From Granulosicoccaceae sp. 1_MG-2023 (lineage in GTDB: Bacteria > Pseudomonadota > Gammaproteobacteria > Granulosicoccales > Granulosicoccaceae): 57,401 bases of DNA. The notes under the pieces are model-generated. The model was not told where the DNA came from. It saw only the letters and a program-made list of their open reading frames with translations, and ran no database searches. The stretch is from the NCBI GenBank assembly GCA_030546905.1, contig JAUOPI010000022.1, forward strand, positions 1-57,401. Direction: 5' to 3'. Shown piece after piece: positions 40,961 through 50,871 of the stretch. Both the position numbers and the translations under genes were made by a program. Within the stretch, counting starts at the first letter, position 1, and the number at the start of each line of letters is the position of its first letter.

Positions 40961-42319
40961 TCAGAAGCCCATACCCGGCGGCATCTTGCCCTTCATGGCC
41001 CGCATCATCTTGGCCATGCCGCCACCGGACATTTTCTTCATCATTTTACTCATCTGCGTGTGCTGCTTGAGCAGGCGGTTAACATCCTGCACCTCAACAC
41101 CGGAGCCACGCGCAATACGCTTGCGGCGGCTGCCTTTGATGATGCCCGGGAACTTGCGCTCCTGCGGCGTCATGGAGTTGATGATCGCCACCATCCGGCC
41201 GAATTGCTTGTCATCGGCCTGCGCCTTGACCGCTTCGGGCAGATTGGCAGCCCCGGGCAGCTTATCGAGCAAACTGCCGATACCGCCCATCTGCTGCATC
41301 TGCTCCATTTGCTCTTTCAGATCGTTAAGGTCAAAGCTTTTGCCCTTTTTGATCTTTTTGGCGAGTTTTTCAGCCTTGTTCTGGTCGACCTTGGTGGCGA
41401 CTTCTTCCACCAGGCTGACCACATCGCCCATGCCCAGAATGCGCGAGGCGACCCGTTCCGGATGAAAGACCTCCAAGGCATTGGATTTTTCGCCCGAACC
41501 GAGGAATTTGATCGGCTTGCCGGTAATCATGCGTACCGACAGCGCCGCCCCGCCGCGCGCATCACCGTCGGTTTTGGTCAGCACCACCCCGGTCAGCGGC
41601 AAGGCCTCGCCGAAGGCGCGGGCCGTGTTGGCCGCATCCTGACCGGTCATGCTGTCGACCACAAACAGTGTTTCGACGGGATTGATCGCCGCATGCAGGG
41701 CCTTGATCTCATCCATCATGGCTTCGTCGATGGCCAGGCGGCCGGCCGTATCGACCAGCAGCACATCCATAAAGCGCTTCTTCGCCTCGGCAATCGCCGC
41801 CTTGGCAATCGCTACCGGCTTATCACCGGCCTCGCTCGGGAAAAACTCGACACCGACTTCATTGGCCAGGGTGCGCAGCTGCTCAATGGCCGCCGGCCGG
41901 TACACGTCACAGCTGACGACCATGACTTTTTTCTTTTCGCGCTCTTTCAAGCGCCGCGCGAGCTTACCGACAGAGGTGGTTTTACCCGCCCCCTGCAGAC
42001 CGGCCATCAGCACGATTGCCGGCGGCTGGGCATTGAGGTTGAGCGCCTCGGCCTCGTCGCCCATCACCGCGACCAACTCGTCGTTGACCACCTTGACCAG
42101 CGCCTGACCGGGCGACAGGCTGCCGAGCACTTCCTGCCCCAGCGCCTTCTCGCGCACCCGCTCGATCAGCTGTTTGACGACCGGCAGCGCCACATCAGCT
42201 TCGAGCAGCGCCATACGCACTTCGCGCAGGGTGTCTTTGATGTTCTGCTCGGTCAGGCGGCCCTGTCCGCGCAGGTTTTTAATGGTACTTCCGAGCCGTT
42301 CACTGAGTGACTGAAACAT
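40961..42319 (-). CDS. ffh: Signal recognition particle protein Ffh
   Basis: The 452-residue SRP GTPase delivers nascent membrane proteins to FtsY. The NG domain has GLQGAGKTTS near residue 107, DTAGR near 190 and TKTDGDARGG near 248. The methionine-rich M domain ends in a run of Met/Lys/Gly (about 300-452) that binds 4.5S RNA and signal sequences. The ATG at 42319 gives MFQSLSERLG, the usual start. It is divergent from ypjD, as in E. coli. Confidence 0.98.
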   Translation of the reverse strand: MFQSLSERLGSTIKNLRGQGRLTEQNIKDTLREVRMALLEADVALPVVKQLIERVREKALGQEVLGSLSPGQALVKVVNDELVAVMGDEAEALNLNAQPPAIVLMAGLQGAGKTTSVGKLARRLKEREKKKVMVVSCDVYRPAAIEQLRTLANEVGVEFFPSEAGDKPVAIAKAAIAEAKKRFMDVLLVDTAGRLAIDEAMMDEIKALHAAINPVETLFVVDSMTGQDAANTARAFGEALPLTGVVLTKTDGDARGGAALSVRMITGKPIKFLGSGEKSNALEVFHPERVASRILGMGDVVSLVEEVATKVDQNKAEKLAKKIKKGKSFDLNDLKEQMEQMQQMGGIGSLLDKLPGAANLPEAVKAQADDKQFGRMVAIINSMTPQERKFPGIIKGSRRKRIARGSGVEVQDVNRLLKQHTQMSKMMKKMSGGGMAKMMRAMKGKMPPGMGF

Positions 42320-42379
42320 AACTGATACTGATTTCCGTTTTTGTGGTTGACCGGCTTCAGCGCCGATTGCGCCACGCCC

Positions 42380-42409
42380 CTGCAAGAAGCACGCACTTTA
42401 GGCTATGCT
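42380..42409 (+). promoter_or_regulatory. Promoter candidate for ypjD
   Basis: CTGCAA at 42380-42385 and TATGCT at 42404-42409 with an 18-base spacer, 37 bases before the GTG start. Confidence 0.35.
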
Positions 42410-42445
42410 TGGCGCCCCAAATTCAAGATTCAGGAAGCCCATCGC

Positions 42446-43255
42446 GTGGAGCTGACGCCTCTGGCCGGCATCGCAGCCGCCGCATTATACCTGATTAGCA
42501 GCGTTCTGGTGCTGCTGCCTGTGCGCCGTGGCGAGCGCATCGAACGCAAAAGCCGCGTGCTGCTGCCGGCCGTGGCCGGTGCAGTGGTGCATCTGGCGCT
42601 GGCCATGCACGGCATTGTGGCGGTCGACGCCCTGAATCTGGACTTTATGAATGCGCTGACCCTGACCGCCTGGCTGATGGTAACACTGTGGCTGACACTG
42701 GCCTTCCGCCGCCCTGTGGAAAGTCTCGGCATCGCGGTTCTGCCGGTCGCAGCGGCCACGGTACTGACCGGCTCGTTTCACAACGGCGCCGGCGCCGGCA
42801 CGCAACTTGAGCTGCAGACCCACGTCTTTTTCTCGGTCAGCGCTTACGGCATGCTCGCCCTGAGCGCCCTGCAGGCCGCGGTGCTATCGATCCAGAGCCG
42901 CCAGCTGCACAACCACAAACCGGGTGGCTTTATCCGCGCCCTGCCGCCGCTGAGCACCATGGAACAACTGCTGTTCAGCATGATCAGCGCCGGTTTTGTA
43001 CTGCTGACGCTGGCACTGTTGAGCGGCTTTATGTTCCTCGAAGACATGTTTGCCCAGCATGTGGTGCATAAAACCGTGCTCTCGATTGCCGCCTGGATAC
43101 TGTTCGGCATTCTGCTCTACGGCCGCGCCCGTTACGGTTGGCGCGGCAAACGTGCGGTTAAATGGACGATCTCCGCCTTCGTGCTCCTGTTACTGGCGTA
43201 TTTCGGCAGTAAATTTGTCATGGAGTTCCTGATCGGCAATCCGCCCGCCGGCTGA
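42446..43255 (+). CDS. ypjD: YpjD-like cytochrome c assembly family membrane protein
   Basis: The 269-residue protein has about eight membrane segments and belongs to the CcsA/CcmC-related assembly family. THVFFSVSAYGMLALSALQA lies in its middle, and HKTVLSIAAWILFGILLYGR carries a conserved His near residue 213. The start is GTG at 42446, which puts the first hydrophobic helix right at the N-terminus; AGGAAG lies 10 bases upstream. The family's role is not settled. Gene order next to ffh and before yfjD matches E. coli. Confidence 0.9.
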   Translation: MELTPLAGIAAAALYLISSVLVLLPVRRGERIERKSRVLLPAVAGAVVHLALAMHGIVAVDALNLDFMNALTLTAWLMVTLWLTLAFRRPVESLGIAVLPVAAATVLTGSFHNGAGAGTQLELQTHVFFSVSAYGMLALSALQAAVLSIQSRQLHNHKPGGFIRALPPLSTMEQLLFSMISAGFVLLTLALLSGFMFLEDMFAQHVVHKTVLSIAAWILFGILLYGRARYGWRGKRAVKWTISAFVLLLLAYFGSKFVMEFLIGNPPAG

Positions 43256-43287
43256 CATATCAAGAGTATGCCGCGCGCTCGCGAGGC

Positions 43288-43316
43288 TTGACAGGATCAA
43301 GGCCAGCGATAACTAT
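43288..43316 (+). promoter_or_regulatory. Possible promoter for yfjD
   Basis: A perfect TTGACA is at 43288-43293. The -10 region near 43310-43319 is AT-rich (TAACTATGAAT) but no hexamer fits well. Confidence 0.3.
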
Positions 43317-43348
43317 GAATCTTAATCTGTGAACAGGTCTGACCTTTC

Positions 43349-44623
43349 TTGAACGAAATCCCTCTCAGCGTGCTTTTCGGCATTCTGGTTTTGCTGATTC
43401 TGCTCTCGGGGTTTTTCTCCGGATCGGAAACCGCGTTAATGACGCTAAACCGTTACCGCCTGCGGCATCTGGCCAAAAGCGGCAACAAGAGCGCGCAGCT
43501 TGCGCAGAACCTGCTGGAGCGCCCCGAACGGCTGATCGGCCTTATTCTGCTCGGCAATAACTTCGTCAATATCCTCGCCTCCTCGATCGCCACCGTAATT
43601 GCGCTGCGGATGTTCGGCGAGGCCGGCATTGCCATCGCCACCGGCCTGCTGACACTGGTGATTCTGGTGTTTGCCGAAGTCACCCCCAAAACCCTGGCCA
43701 CCCTGCGCGCGCAGCAAGTGGCGTTTTTTGCCGCCCATATCTACACGCCGATGATGAAGGTGCTGTACCCGCTGGTGTGGGTGGTGAACGTGTTCGTCAA
43801 TCAGCTGCTGCGGCTGCTGCGCGTGACCAACGACCCCGAGCACAACGAAGATAATCTTGACCGCGACGAACTGCGCACGGTGGTGAACGAGGCCGGCGGC
43901 ATGATCCCGGACCGCCATCAGGAAATGCTGGTCAACATACTCGACCTCGAGAATGTCACCGTCAACGACATCATGATCCCGCGCAACGACATCCTCGGCA
44001 TCGACCTGGAAGACGACTGGGACGACATCCTCGCGCAGATTGCCAACACCAAACACAGCCGCCTGCCGGTCTACCGCGAAAGCATCGACAACGTGGTCGG
44101 CTTTATCTATCTGCGCAAGATGCTCGACGTGCTGCGCCAGAAAGAGATCCAGCGCGAGCATCTCGAAGCGCGCATCCGCAACGCCTATTTTATTCCCGAG
44201 AACACACCGCTGACCGTGCAGCTGCTGAACTTCCAGACGCAGAAACGCCGCATCGGTCTGGTGGTGGACGAATACGGCGACATTCTGGGCCTGGTCACGC
44301 TGGAAGACATTCTCGAAGAGATCGTCGGCGAATTCACCACCGACCCGGACACCAGTCTTGAGATCCGCCCGCAAGCCGATGGCAGCTACCTGGCACTGGG
44401 TTCCACACCGTCACGCCAGCTCAGCCGGCTGCTCGGCTGGGACATGGCCGCCAACGGCCCGAAAACCCTGAACGGTCTGATCCTCGAGCGCCTTGAGGAA
44501 ATCCCCGAAGCCGGCGCGGTCTTTCGCTTTGAAGAGGACACCATCGAAGTGGTGGCGGTCGGCGACAATATGGTTCAGGAAGTACGTATCACCCCCGGCG
44601 CAGGCAGCAAGTCCGAGGACTAA
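43349..44623 (+). CDS. yfjD: CNNM/CorB-type membrane protein with CBS and CorC domains
   Basis: The 424-residue protein has a DUF21 membrane domain (about 1-180, with SGFFSGSETALMTLNRYRL and FAEVTPKTLA). A CBS pair (about 205-330, VNDIMIPRNDI and VDEYGDILGLVTLEDILEEIVGE in part) and a CorC_HlyC transporter-associated domain follow. CNNM/CorB homologues are Mg2+ transporters or exporters. The start is a TTG with only a weak ribosome binding site, 93 bases after ypjD. The three-domain layout and length match E. coli YfjD. Confidence 0.93.
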   Translation: MNEIPLSVLFGILVLLILLSGFFSGSETALMTLNRYRLRHLAKSGNKSAQLAQNLLERPERLIGLILLGNNFVNILASSIATVIALRMFGEAGIAIATGLLTLVILVFAEVTPKTLATLRAQQVAFFAAHIYTPMMKVLYPLVWVVNVFVNQLLRLLRVTNDPEHNEDNLDRDELRTVVNEAGGMIPDRHQEMLVNILDLENVTVNDIMIPRNDILGIDLEDDWDDILAQIANTKHSRLPVYRESIDNVVGFIYLRKMLDVLRQKEIQREHLEARIRNAYFIPENTPLTVQLLNFQTQKRRIGLVVDEYGDILGLVTLEDILEEIVGEFTTDPDTSLEIRPQADGSYLALGSTPSRQLSRLLGWDMAANGPKTLNGLILERLEEIPEAGAVFRFEEDTIEVVAVGDNMVQEVRITPGAGSKSED

Positions 44624-44656
44624 GTCGCCCGCGCCACCGACAACACCCGAGATCCC

Positions 44657-46027
44657 ATGGCAAAACCCCGCCTGCAATACCAATGTCGCGAGTGCGGCGC
44701 GGTCTTCCCCAAGTGGAGCGGCCAGTGCAGCGAATGCGGCGAATGGAACAGCCTCGACGAGGCCGTCGCCAGCAAACCGGCCAACTCACCGGCGGCAGCC
44801 CGGCACGGCGGCTACGCCGGCGCCAATGTGGCGGCCATCACCTCTGCCAGCGACGTCACGCTGCGTGAAGAACCGCGCACCACCACCCACCTGAGCGAGC
44901 TCGACCGCGTGCTCGGCGGCGGTCTGGTGTACGGCTCGGTGACCCTGCTCGGCGGTGATCCCGGGATCGGCAAGTCGACCCTGCTGCTGCAGTGCCTGGC
45001 CAATCTCAGCGCCGCCAACCGCACGCTCTACGTGACCGGCGAGGAATCCCTGCAACAAGTGATTCTGCGAGCCCGGCGCCTCGGCCTGCCGGAAAAAGAC
45101 CTGCGCCTGCTGACCGAAACCGGGGTCGAGAAAATCCTCGCGCTGGCCGAATCAGAAAAGCCGCAGGTGATGGTCATCGACTCGATCCAGACCATCTACA
45201 CCGACACCCTGCAATCGGCACCCGGCTCGGTCAGCCAGGTCCGCGAAAGCACCGCACGCCTGGTGCGCTATGCCAAGCAGACCGGCACAGCCCTGTTCGT
45301 GGTCGGCCACGTGACCAAAGAAGGCGCTCTGGCCGGCCCGCGCGTACTGGAGCATATGGTCGATACCGTACTGTATTTTGAAGGCGATCCGAGCAGCCGT
45401 TTCCGCGTGATCCGCGCGGTCAAAAACCGCTTCGGCGCGGTTAACGAGCTGGGCGTGTTCGCCATGGGCGAGCGCGGCCTGCAGGTGGTCAACAACCCCT
45501 CGGCGATTTTCCTCTCGCGCCATCCGGAACCGGTCTCCGGCAGCGTGATCATGGTCACCCGTGAAGGTACCCGGCCGATTCTGGTCGAAGCCCAGGCGCT
45601 GGTCGATGAAAGCCATCTGGGCAATCCGCGCCGCGTCACCCTCGGCCTGGAGCAGAACCGTCTGTCCATGCTGCTGGCCGTTCTGCACCGGCACGCCGGC
45701 ATCGGCATGTTCGATCAGGACGTATACCTGAATATCGTCGGCGGCGTGCGCATCTCGGAAACCGCCGCCGATCTGCCGGTGCTGATGGCCGCGCTGTCCT
45801 CTTTCCGCGACCGCCCGGTCGATCAGCATCTGATCGCCTTCGGCGAAGTCGGCCTGGCCGGTGAAGTACGCCCGGTCTCAAACGGCGAGGAGCGTCTGCA
45901 GGAGGCCGCCAAGCACGGTTTTACGCGCGCTATCGTGCCCAAAGCCAATATGCCGAGAAAGCCTGTAAAAGGGTTGCAGGTCAACGGCGTGGACCGTCTC
46001 GCCGAAGCCATTGACCTGCTCGACTGA
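44657..46027 (+). CDS. radA: DNA repair protein RadA
   Basis: The 456-residue RecA-like helicase aids branch migration in recombination. The N-terminal zinc finger is C10xxC13...C24xxC27. The Walker A motif GGDPGIGKST is near residue 97. The RadA-specific KNRFGAVNELGVF is near 255. A Lon-protease-like C-terminal domain follows without the protease residues. It starts 33 bases after yfjD and may be read from the same transcript. Confidence 0.97.
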   Translation: MAKPRLQYQCRECGAVFPKWSGQCSECGEWNSLDEAVASKPANSPAAARHGGYAGANVAAITSASDVTLREEPRTTTHLSELDRVLGGGLVYGSVTLLGGDPGIGKSTLLLQCLANLSAANRTLYVTGEESLQQVILRARRLGLPEKDLRLLTETGVEKILALAESEKPQVMVIDSIQTIYTDTLQSAPGSVSQVRESTARLVRYAKQTGTALFVVGHVTKEGALAGPRVLEHMVDTVLYFEGDPSSRFRVIRAVKNRFGAVNELGVFAMGERGLQVVNNPSAIFLSRHPEPVSGSVIMVTREGTRPILVEAQALVDESHLGNPRRVTLGLEQNRLSMLLAVLHRHAGIGMFDQDVYLNIVGGVRISETAADLPVLMAALSSFRDRPVDQHLIAFGEVGLAGEVRPVSNGEERLQEAAKHGFTRAIVPKANMPRKPVKGLQVNGVDRLAEAIDLLD

Positions 46028-46028
46028 C

Positions 46029-46048
46029 ACGGTCGCGTTGACCGTTTC
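46029..46048 (+). terminator. Weak hairpin after radA
   Basis: ACGGTC/GACCGT with a 5-base loop just past the radA stop, followed by only a short T stretch. Confidence 0.3.
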
Positions 46049-46093
46049 TGATGCCTGAGTTAACGTAGCGCTCCGCCCGCAAACCACCCTGTC

Positions 46094-46345
46094 ATGAGCA
46101 AGAAAAAGTACGTCGTTCCGAAGAACACCCGCTTTGAGGAGGCCCTTGCCGAGCTGGAAGGCGTGGTCCGCACGCTCGAAGGCGGCGAACTGCCATTGGA
46201 GCAGTCCCTCGAAGACTTTGAACGCGGAATCGCCCTGGCGCGCTTCTGCCAACAACAACTCAGCGATGCTGACCGCAAGGTTCAGGCGCTGCTGGAAGAA
46301 GGCGGCGAACAGACCCTCACGGATCTGGACGGCGACGACGCCTGA
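46094..46345 (+). CDS. xseB: Exodeoxyribonuclease VII small subunit
   Basis: The 83-residue protein is the small subunit of exonuclease VII. RFEEALAELEGVVRTLEGG and LPLEQSLEDFERGIAL are the family core, and the rest is helical and acidic. The large subunit gene is not in the window. Its stop overlaps the ispA start (TGATG). Confidence 0.96.
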   Translation: MSKKKYVVPKNTRFEEALAELEGVVRTLEGGELPLEQSLEDFERGIALARFCQQQLSDADRKVQALLEEGGEQTLTDLDGDDA

Positions 46346-47232
46346 TGGAGTTTGAAGCCCGTCTCGAAGCTTACCGGCAACGCGTCGACGAGGTGATGCT
46401 CCGCCATCTGCCCACGCGCAGCGCCGGCTGCACCCGCCTCAAAGACGCCATGCACTACGCCATCACCAACGGCGGCAAGCGCGTGCGCCCGGTGCTGGTC
46501 TACGCCACCGGCGAAGCCATCGGCGCAAAAACGGCCTGCATGGATATGGCCGCCGGCGCGGTGGAAATGCTGCACGCCTATTCGCTGGTACACGACGATC
46601 TGCCGGCCATGGACGACGACGACCTGCGGCGCGGCAAACCGACCTGCCACAAGCAGTTCGACGAAGCCACGGCAATTCTCGCCGGCGATGCCCTGCAGGC
46701 CCTGGCCTTTACCCTGCTTTCGCACCCGTCGCCCCATTACGACGCGCAGACCCAGATCCGTCTGATCCGCACCCTGGGCGACGCCAGCGGCGCGGCCGGC
46801 ATGGCTGAAGGCCAGGCTATTGACCTGGAAGCCGTCGGCCGGCAACTGTCTCTGGCGGAGCTGGAAAACATGCACCGCCACAAGACCGGTGCCCTGATCC
46901 GTGCCAGCGTGCTGATGGGCGCGATCGCCGCCGGTGAAACGGACGAAACACTGCTGAACAAACTGGACAGCTACGCCGCTGCAATCGGCCTGAGCTTCCA
47001 GATTGTCGATGATGTACTCGATATTACCGGCGATACCGAAATCCTTGGCAAACCTCAGGGTTCCGATATCGCCCGCGACAAACCGACCTACCCCGCACTG
47101 CTGGGACTCGATGGCGCCAAGCGTCATGCAATGAAAATGCACGAGCAAGCGCTGGCGCATTTGCAGGATTTGCCTTCGAGTTTTGATATACTGCGCGATT
47201 TATCCGCGTACATAATCGAGCGTTCTCACTAA
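46345..47232 (+). CDS. ispA: Farnesyl diphosphate synthase
   Basis: The 295-residue prenyl transferase joins isopentenyl diphosphate to dimethylallyl and geranyl diphosphate. Both Asp-rich motifs are present: DDLPAMDDDDLRRG near residue 84 and DDVLDITGD near 220. Chain-length residues fit a short-chain synthase. It overlaps xseB and is followed by dxs after 72 bases, the conserved xseB-ispA-dxs order. Confidence 0.96.
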   Translation: MEFEARLEAYRQRVDEVMLRHLPTRSAGCTRLKDAMHYAITNGGKRVRPVLVYATGEAIGAKTACMDMAAGAVEMLHAYSLVHDDLPAMDDDDLRRGKPTCHKQFDEATAILAGDALQALAFTLLSHPSPHYDAQTQIRLIRTLGDASGAAGMAEGQAIDLEAVGRQLSLAELENMHRHKTGALIRASVLMGAIAAGETDETLLNKLDSYAAAIGLSFQIVDDVLDITGDTEILGKPQGSDIARDKPTYPALLGLDGAKRHAMKMHEQALAHLQDLPSSFDILRDLSAYIIERSH

Positions 47233-47304
47233 CCGCACTACCTGCGCGAGACATCGCCGATACAGCACGGACCATGGCCCCAATGCCCGGATGCAGCTGA
47301 CCTG

Positions 47305-49224
47305 ATGACTGAAGACCGCTCATATCCCCTGCTGAAACAGATCGATTCACCTGATGATCTGCGCCAGCTGGATGCCGCCGAATTACCCGCCCTGTGTGAC
47401 CAGCTGCGTGACTATCTGGTGCGCACGGTTGCCCGCATCGGCGGACATCTGGGCGCCAGTCTCGGCACGGTCGAACTCACGGTTGCGCTGCACTATATCT
47501 TCAATACGCCGGAAGACCGCCTGGTCTGGGATGTGGGCCATCAGGCCTACCCGCATAAAATTCTCACCGGCCGCCGCGAACAGCTCAGCAGCATCCGCCA
47601 GAAAGGCGGACTGGCCGGCTTCCCCAAGCGCGCCGAGAGCATTTACGACGACTTCGGCGTCGGTCACTCCAGCACCTCCATCAGTGCCGCGCTGGGCATG
47701 GCCCTGGCAGCCCGGGCCAAGGGCGAGGATCGTAAAGCGATTGCCGTGATCGGTGACGGCGCCATGACCGCCGGTATGGCTTTCGAGGCGCTCAATCACG
47801 CCGGCGACTTAAAAGCCGATATGCTGGTGGTGCTGAACGACAACGATATGTCGATCTCGCCCAATGTCGGTGCCCTGAACCAATACCTGACCAAAATCCT
47901 CTCCGGCAAGCTCTACTCCAGCGCCCGCGAAAGCGGCAAGAAAGTGCTCAGCAGCATGCCGCAGATGGCTGAGCTGGCACGCCGCACCGAAGAACACATG
48001 AAGGGCATGGTGATCCCCGGCACACTCTTCGAGGAGCTCGGCTTTACCTACTTCGGTCCGGTCGACGGCCACGACCTCGACACACTGGTCCGGGTGCTGA
48101 AAAACCTCAAGACCATGAAAGGCCCGCTGTTTCTGCACGTGGTCACGCAAAAAGGCAAAGGCTACCGTTTCGCCGAAGAAGACGCGCTGGCCCTGCATGC
48201 GGTCACGCCGTTTGATCCGGAAACCGGCAAAAAACTGAGCAGCTCAGCGCCGTCCGGCCCGACCTACACGCAGGTCTTCGGTCAGTGGCTTTGCGATATG
48301 GCCGAACTGCACCCGTCGCTGTGCGGGATCACGCCTGCCATGCGCGAAGGTTCGGGCATGGTCGAATTCTGCAAACGCTTCCCGGATCAGTACTTTGATG
48401 TCGGCATCGCCGAACAGCACGCCGTCACCCTCGCCGCCGGCATGGCCTGCGAAGGGCGCAAACCGGTGGTGGCGATTTATTCGACCTTCCTGCAGCGCGC
48501 CTATGACCAGCTGGTGCACGACGTGGTGCTGCAAGGCCTGCCTGTGCTGTTTGCCATTGACCGCGCCGGCCTGGTCGGCCCGGACGGCCCCACTCATGCG
48601 GGCAGTTTTGACGTGACCTTTATGCGCTGCCTGCCGGGCATCGTACTGATGGCCCCGGCCGACGAAAACGAATGCCGGCAGATGCTCTACACCGGATTTT
48701 TGCACGACGGTCCGGCCGCCGTGCGCTACCCGCGCGGCACCGGCCCCGGCGTCAGCGTGGACCCCACCCTCACCGCCCTGCCCATCGGTAAGGCCCAGCT
48801 GCGCCGCAAAGGCAGCAAAATCGCCATCCTGGCTTTCGGCAGCATGGTCAGCGTAGCCGAAGCCGTTGCCGAACAACTCGGTGCGACTGTGGTCAATATG
48901 CGCTTTATCAAACCGCTCGACAGCGACCTCATCCTGTCCCTGGCCGGCACACACGAGCTGCTCGTCAGCGTCGAAGAAAATGCCGCTGCCGGTGGCGCCG
49001 GCGCCGGTATCGCTGAACTGCTCAGTGAGCACCGCGTCAACACACCGTTGCAGATTCTCGGCATCCCTGACCGCTTTGAAGATCAGGGATCGCGCGAGGA
49101 ACTTCTCGCCGAATGCGGACTCTCGGTTAGCGGAATCCACGATGCGATTGTGAAATACGCCACGTCCGCCGGTCTTGCTATCGGCCCGTCCATTGGCGAA
49201 GCCCCTGTGGCTACAGTAAAGTAG
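47305..49224 (+). CDS. dxs: 1-deoxy-D-xylulose-5-phosphate synthase
   Basis: The 639-residue thiamine-diphosphate enzyme makes DXP from pyruvate and glyceraldehyde 3-phosphate, the first step of the MEP isoprenoid pathway. Motifs: [14 protein letters not shown] near residue 80, GDGAMTAG with the TPP-binding [21 protein letters not shown]-type catalytic Glu near 370, and [15 protein letters not shown] near 425. It is linked to ispA, which uses pathway products. Confidence 0.98.
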   Translation: MTEDRSYPLLKQIDSPDDLRQLDAAELPALCDQLRDYLVRTVARIGGHLGASLGTVELTVALHYIFNTPEDRLVWDVGHQAYPHKILTGRREQLSSIRQKGGLAGFPKRAESIYDDFGVGHSSTSISAALGMALAARAKGEDRKAIAVIGDGAMTAGMAFEALNHAGDLKADMLVVLNDNDMSISPNVGALNQYLTKILSGKLYSSARESGKKVLSSMPQMAELARRTEEHMKGMVIPGTLFEELGFTYFGPVDGHDLDTLVRVLKNLKTMKGPLFLHVVTQKGKGYRFAEEDALALHAVTPFDPETGKKLSSSAPSGPTYTQVFGQWLCDMAELHPSLCGITPAMREGSGMVEFCKRFPDQYFDVGIAEQHAVTLAAGMACEGRKPVVAIYSTFLQRAYDQLVHDVVLQGLPVLFAIDRAGLVGPDGPTHAGSFDVTFMRCLPGIVLMAPADENECRQMLYTGFLHDGPAAVRYPRGTGPGVSVDPTLTALPIGKAQLRRKGSKIAILAFGSMVSVAEAVAEQLGATVVNMRFIKPLDSDLILSLAGTHELLVSVEENAAAGGAGAGIAELLSEHRVNTPLQILGIPDRFEDQGSREELLAECGLSVSGIHDAIVKYATSAGLAIGPSIGEAPVATVK

Positions 49225-49251
49225 CCCGTTACCCTAATTTGTGGTTTTAAG

Positions 49252-50064
49252 ATGTCCCAGAATTCTGATAAGTCCATTCCTGATGTACAGAGCTACGCCG
49301 ACCACCGGCACGTCGCGATAGACCGCGTCGGCATCAGGGGGATACGCCATCCGGTCGCCGTCGTCGACAAAACCGGCATCAAGCAACACACCGTCGCCAC
49401 CTTTTCGATGACCGTGTTCCTGCCTGAAGACCGCAAAGGCACACATATGTCGCGCTTTGCACAGCTGCTCAACGAGCACGATCATGACGCTCACAGCGTG
49501 GCCAATTTCGTCGAACTGTTCCGCGAAATGAACCGCCGCCTGGACAGCACGGAAGGCACGATTGAAATGACCTTCCCGTACTTTATCAACAAGACCGCGC
49601 CGGTCAGCGGCAAGCCGGGCATGATGGATTACGAAGTCACGCTGCGCGCCGATATCCGTCGCGGCCACGAGCCCGACACCCATGTCCGCGTCGCTGTGCC
49701 GGTGACAACACTCTGCCCCTGTTCAAAGGAAATCTCCCAATACGGCGCCCACAACCAGCGCTCGCAGGTCACGATTGACGCGCGGGTCTGCAATAACACG
49801 ACGCTGTTCTGGGAAGACCTGATCCGTATTGCCGAGCAGGAAGCCTCCTGCGAGCTGTACAGCCAGCTCAAGCGCACGGACGAAAAACTCGTCACTGAGC
49901 GCGCCTACGAAAATCCGAAATTCGTTGAGGATTTGATCCGTGATATCGCCCGCCGGCTGGACGATGTCGCCGGGCTGTGCAGCTATACACTGGAAGTGGA
50001 AAACTTCGAATCAATCCACAACCACTCAGCCTACGCGGTTCTTACGCGCAGCCGGGACGATTGA
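49252..50064 (+). CDS. folE2: GTP cyclohydrolase FolE2
   Basis: The 270-residue type IB GTP cyclohydrolase makes dihydroneopterin triphosphate for folate and queuosine. Diagnostic residues are in VTTLCPCSKEISQYGAHNQRS (in part, near 157-177), where a Cys binds the metal, and SHNHSAYAV-like ESIHNHSAYAVL near the end. FolE2 can work with Mn2+ in place of Zn2+ and often replaces FolE under zinc shortage. I see no Zur-box-like palindrome upstream by eye. It lies 27 bases after dxs and may be co-transcribed. Confidence 0.96.
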   Translation: MSQNSDKSIPDVQSYADHRHVAIDRVGIRGIRHPVAVVDKTGIKQHTVATFSMTVFLPEDRKGTHMSRFAQLLNEHDHDAHSVANFVELFREMNRRLDSTEGTIEMTFPYFINKTAPVSGKPGMMDYEVTLRADIRRGHEPDTHVRVAVPVTTLCPCSKEISQYGAHNQRSQVTIDARVCNNTTLFWEDLIRIAEQEASCELYSQLKRTDEKLVTERAYENPKFVEDLIRDIARRLDDVAGLCSYTLEVENFESIHNHSAYAVLTRSRDD

Positions 50065-50098
50065 TTCAGGAAGTCAGAACAGGAAACGGCGGCGGCCT

Positions 50099-50740
50099 TC
50101 AGTGCAGCCGCCAGAAAACAAACTCTTCGATATCGCGCGCCGCCACCGACACGGAGTGGTTCTCGATGCGCACATATTCATTGCCGCGGCGATAAGCGCC
50201 GTAACCGCGCAACATCCCCGCCAGAACAAAGTCACCCTGCTCACAGGTCAGCAGACCACCACCGGACTCACCGGCATCAATCGGCGCACTGGTATGCAGG
50301 GCACCGTCGACTTCGCCGTTGAACTGGCCCAGTGAGGTGGTTTTTGAGCTGGCCTGCGGAAAACCGATGGCCCAGACGCGCTGATTGGCGTGCGGTTCCC
50401 GGCGCGACAAACGGATCGGCGCCAGACCGCTGGTGTCGACCTCGATAACGGCCAGATCCTTGCCGGCATCCATGGAGAGCACCTTGCCTTCACGGTATTC
50501 ATCACCGATACGCACAAAGGTCCGGATGGCTTCATGCACAGCATGTGCAGCCGTAATAACACGATTGCGTCCGATAACAACGGCGCTGGCATAACTGCCG
50601 TCATCTGTGGTGATCGGCAACACCGAAGCCTGGGTCCGGCGGTCCGGCCATTCACACTCGGAGGCCAGGGCCCGGTCGGCAATGCCGGCCGCTGCCGCAA
50701 ACAATCCCAGCGCCAATAAAGTCGATGCCAGAGGTTTCAT
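50099..50740 (-). CDS. Exported trypsin-like serine protease
   Basis: The 213-residue protein has a signal peptide (about 1-27, ending ALA) and a compact chymotrypsin fold with all three catalytic residues: His in ITAAHAV, Asp in GKDLAVIEVD and Ser in DAGESGGGLL. No PDZ domain is present, so it is not DegP-like. I use the ATG at 50740, which has GGTGGAG just upstream; a GTG at 50749 is the alternative. It stands alone, convergent with folE2. A periplasmic protease is the likely role; the substrate is unknown. Confidence 0.9.
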   Translation of the reverse strand: MKPLASTLLALGLFAAAAGIADRALASECEWPDRRTQASVLPITTDDGSYASAVVIGRNRVITAAHAVHEAIRTFVRIGDEYREGKVLSMDAGKDLAVIEVDTSGLAPIRLSRREPHANQRVWAIGFPQASSKTTSLGQFNGEVDGALHTSAPIDAGESGGGLLTCEQGDFVLAGMLRGYGAYRRGNEYVRIENHSVSVAARDIEEFVFWRLH

Positions 50741-50871
50741 GAACTCCACCGCGAGAAAAACGACATAACAGCAAGTCGTATACCAGCGCCGGCTGCCGGT
50801 TGGCCCGCAGCGCCGGTTAAAGGCCTTACTTTACGCCCGCTTACGGCAGATTGCGAGAGGCGAATTAAAGT

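Noticed and set aside
40838-42310. Long plus-strand frame opposite ffh
   Set aside because: Antisense shadow; the His-rich composition comes from reverse-complemented ffh codons.
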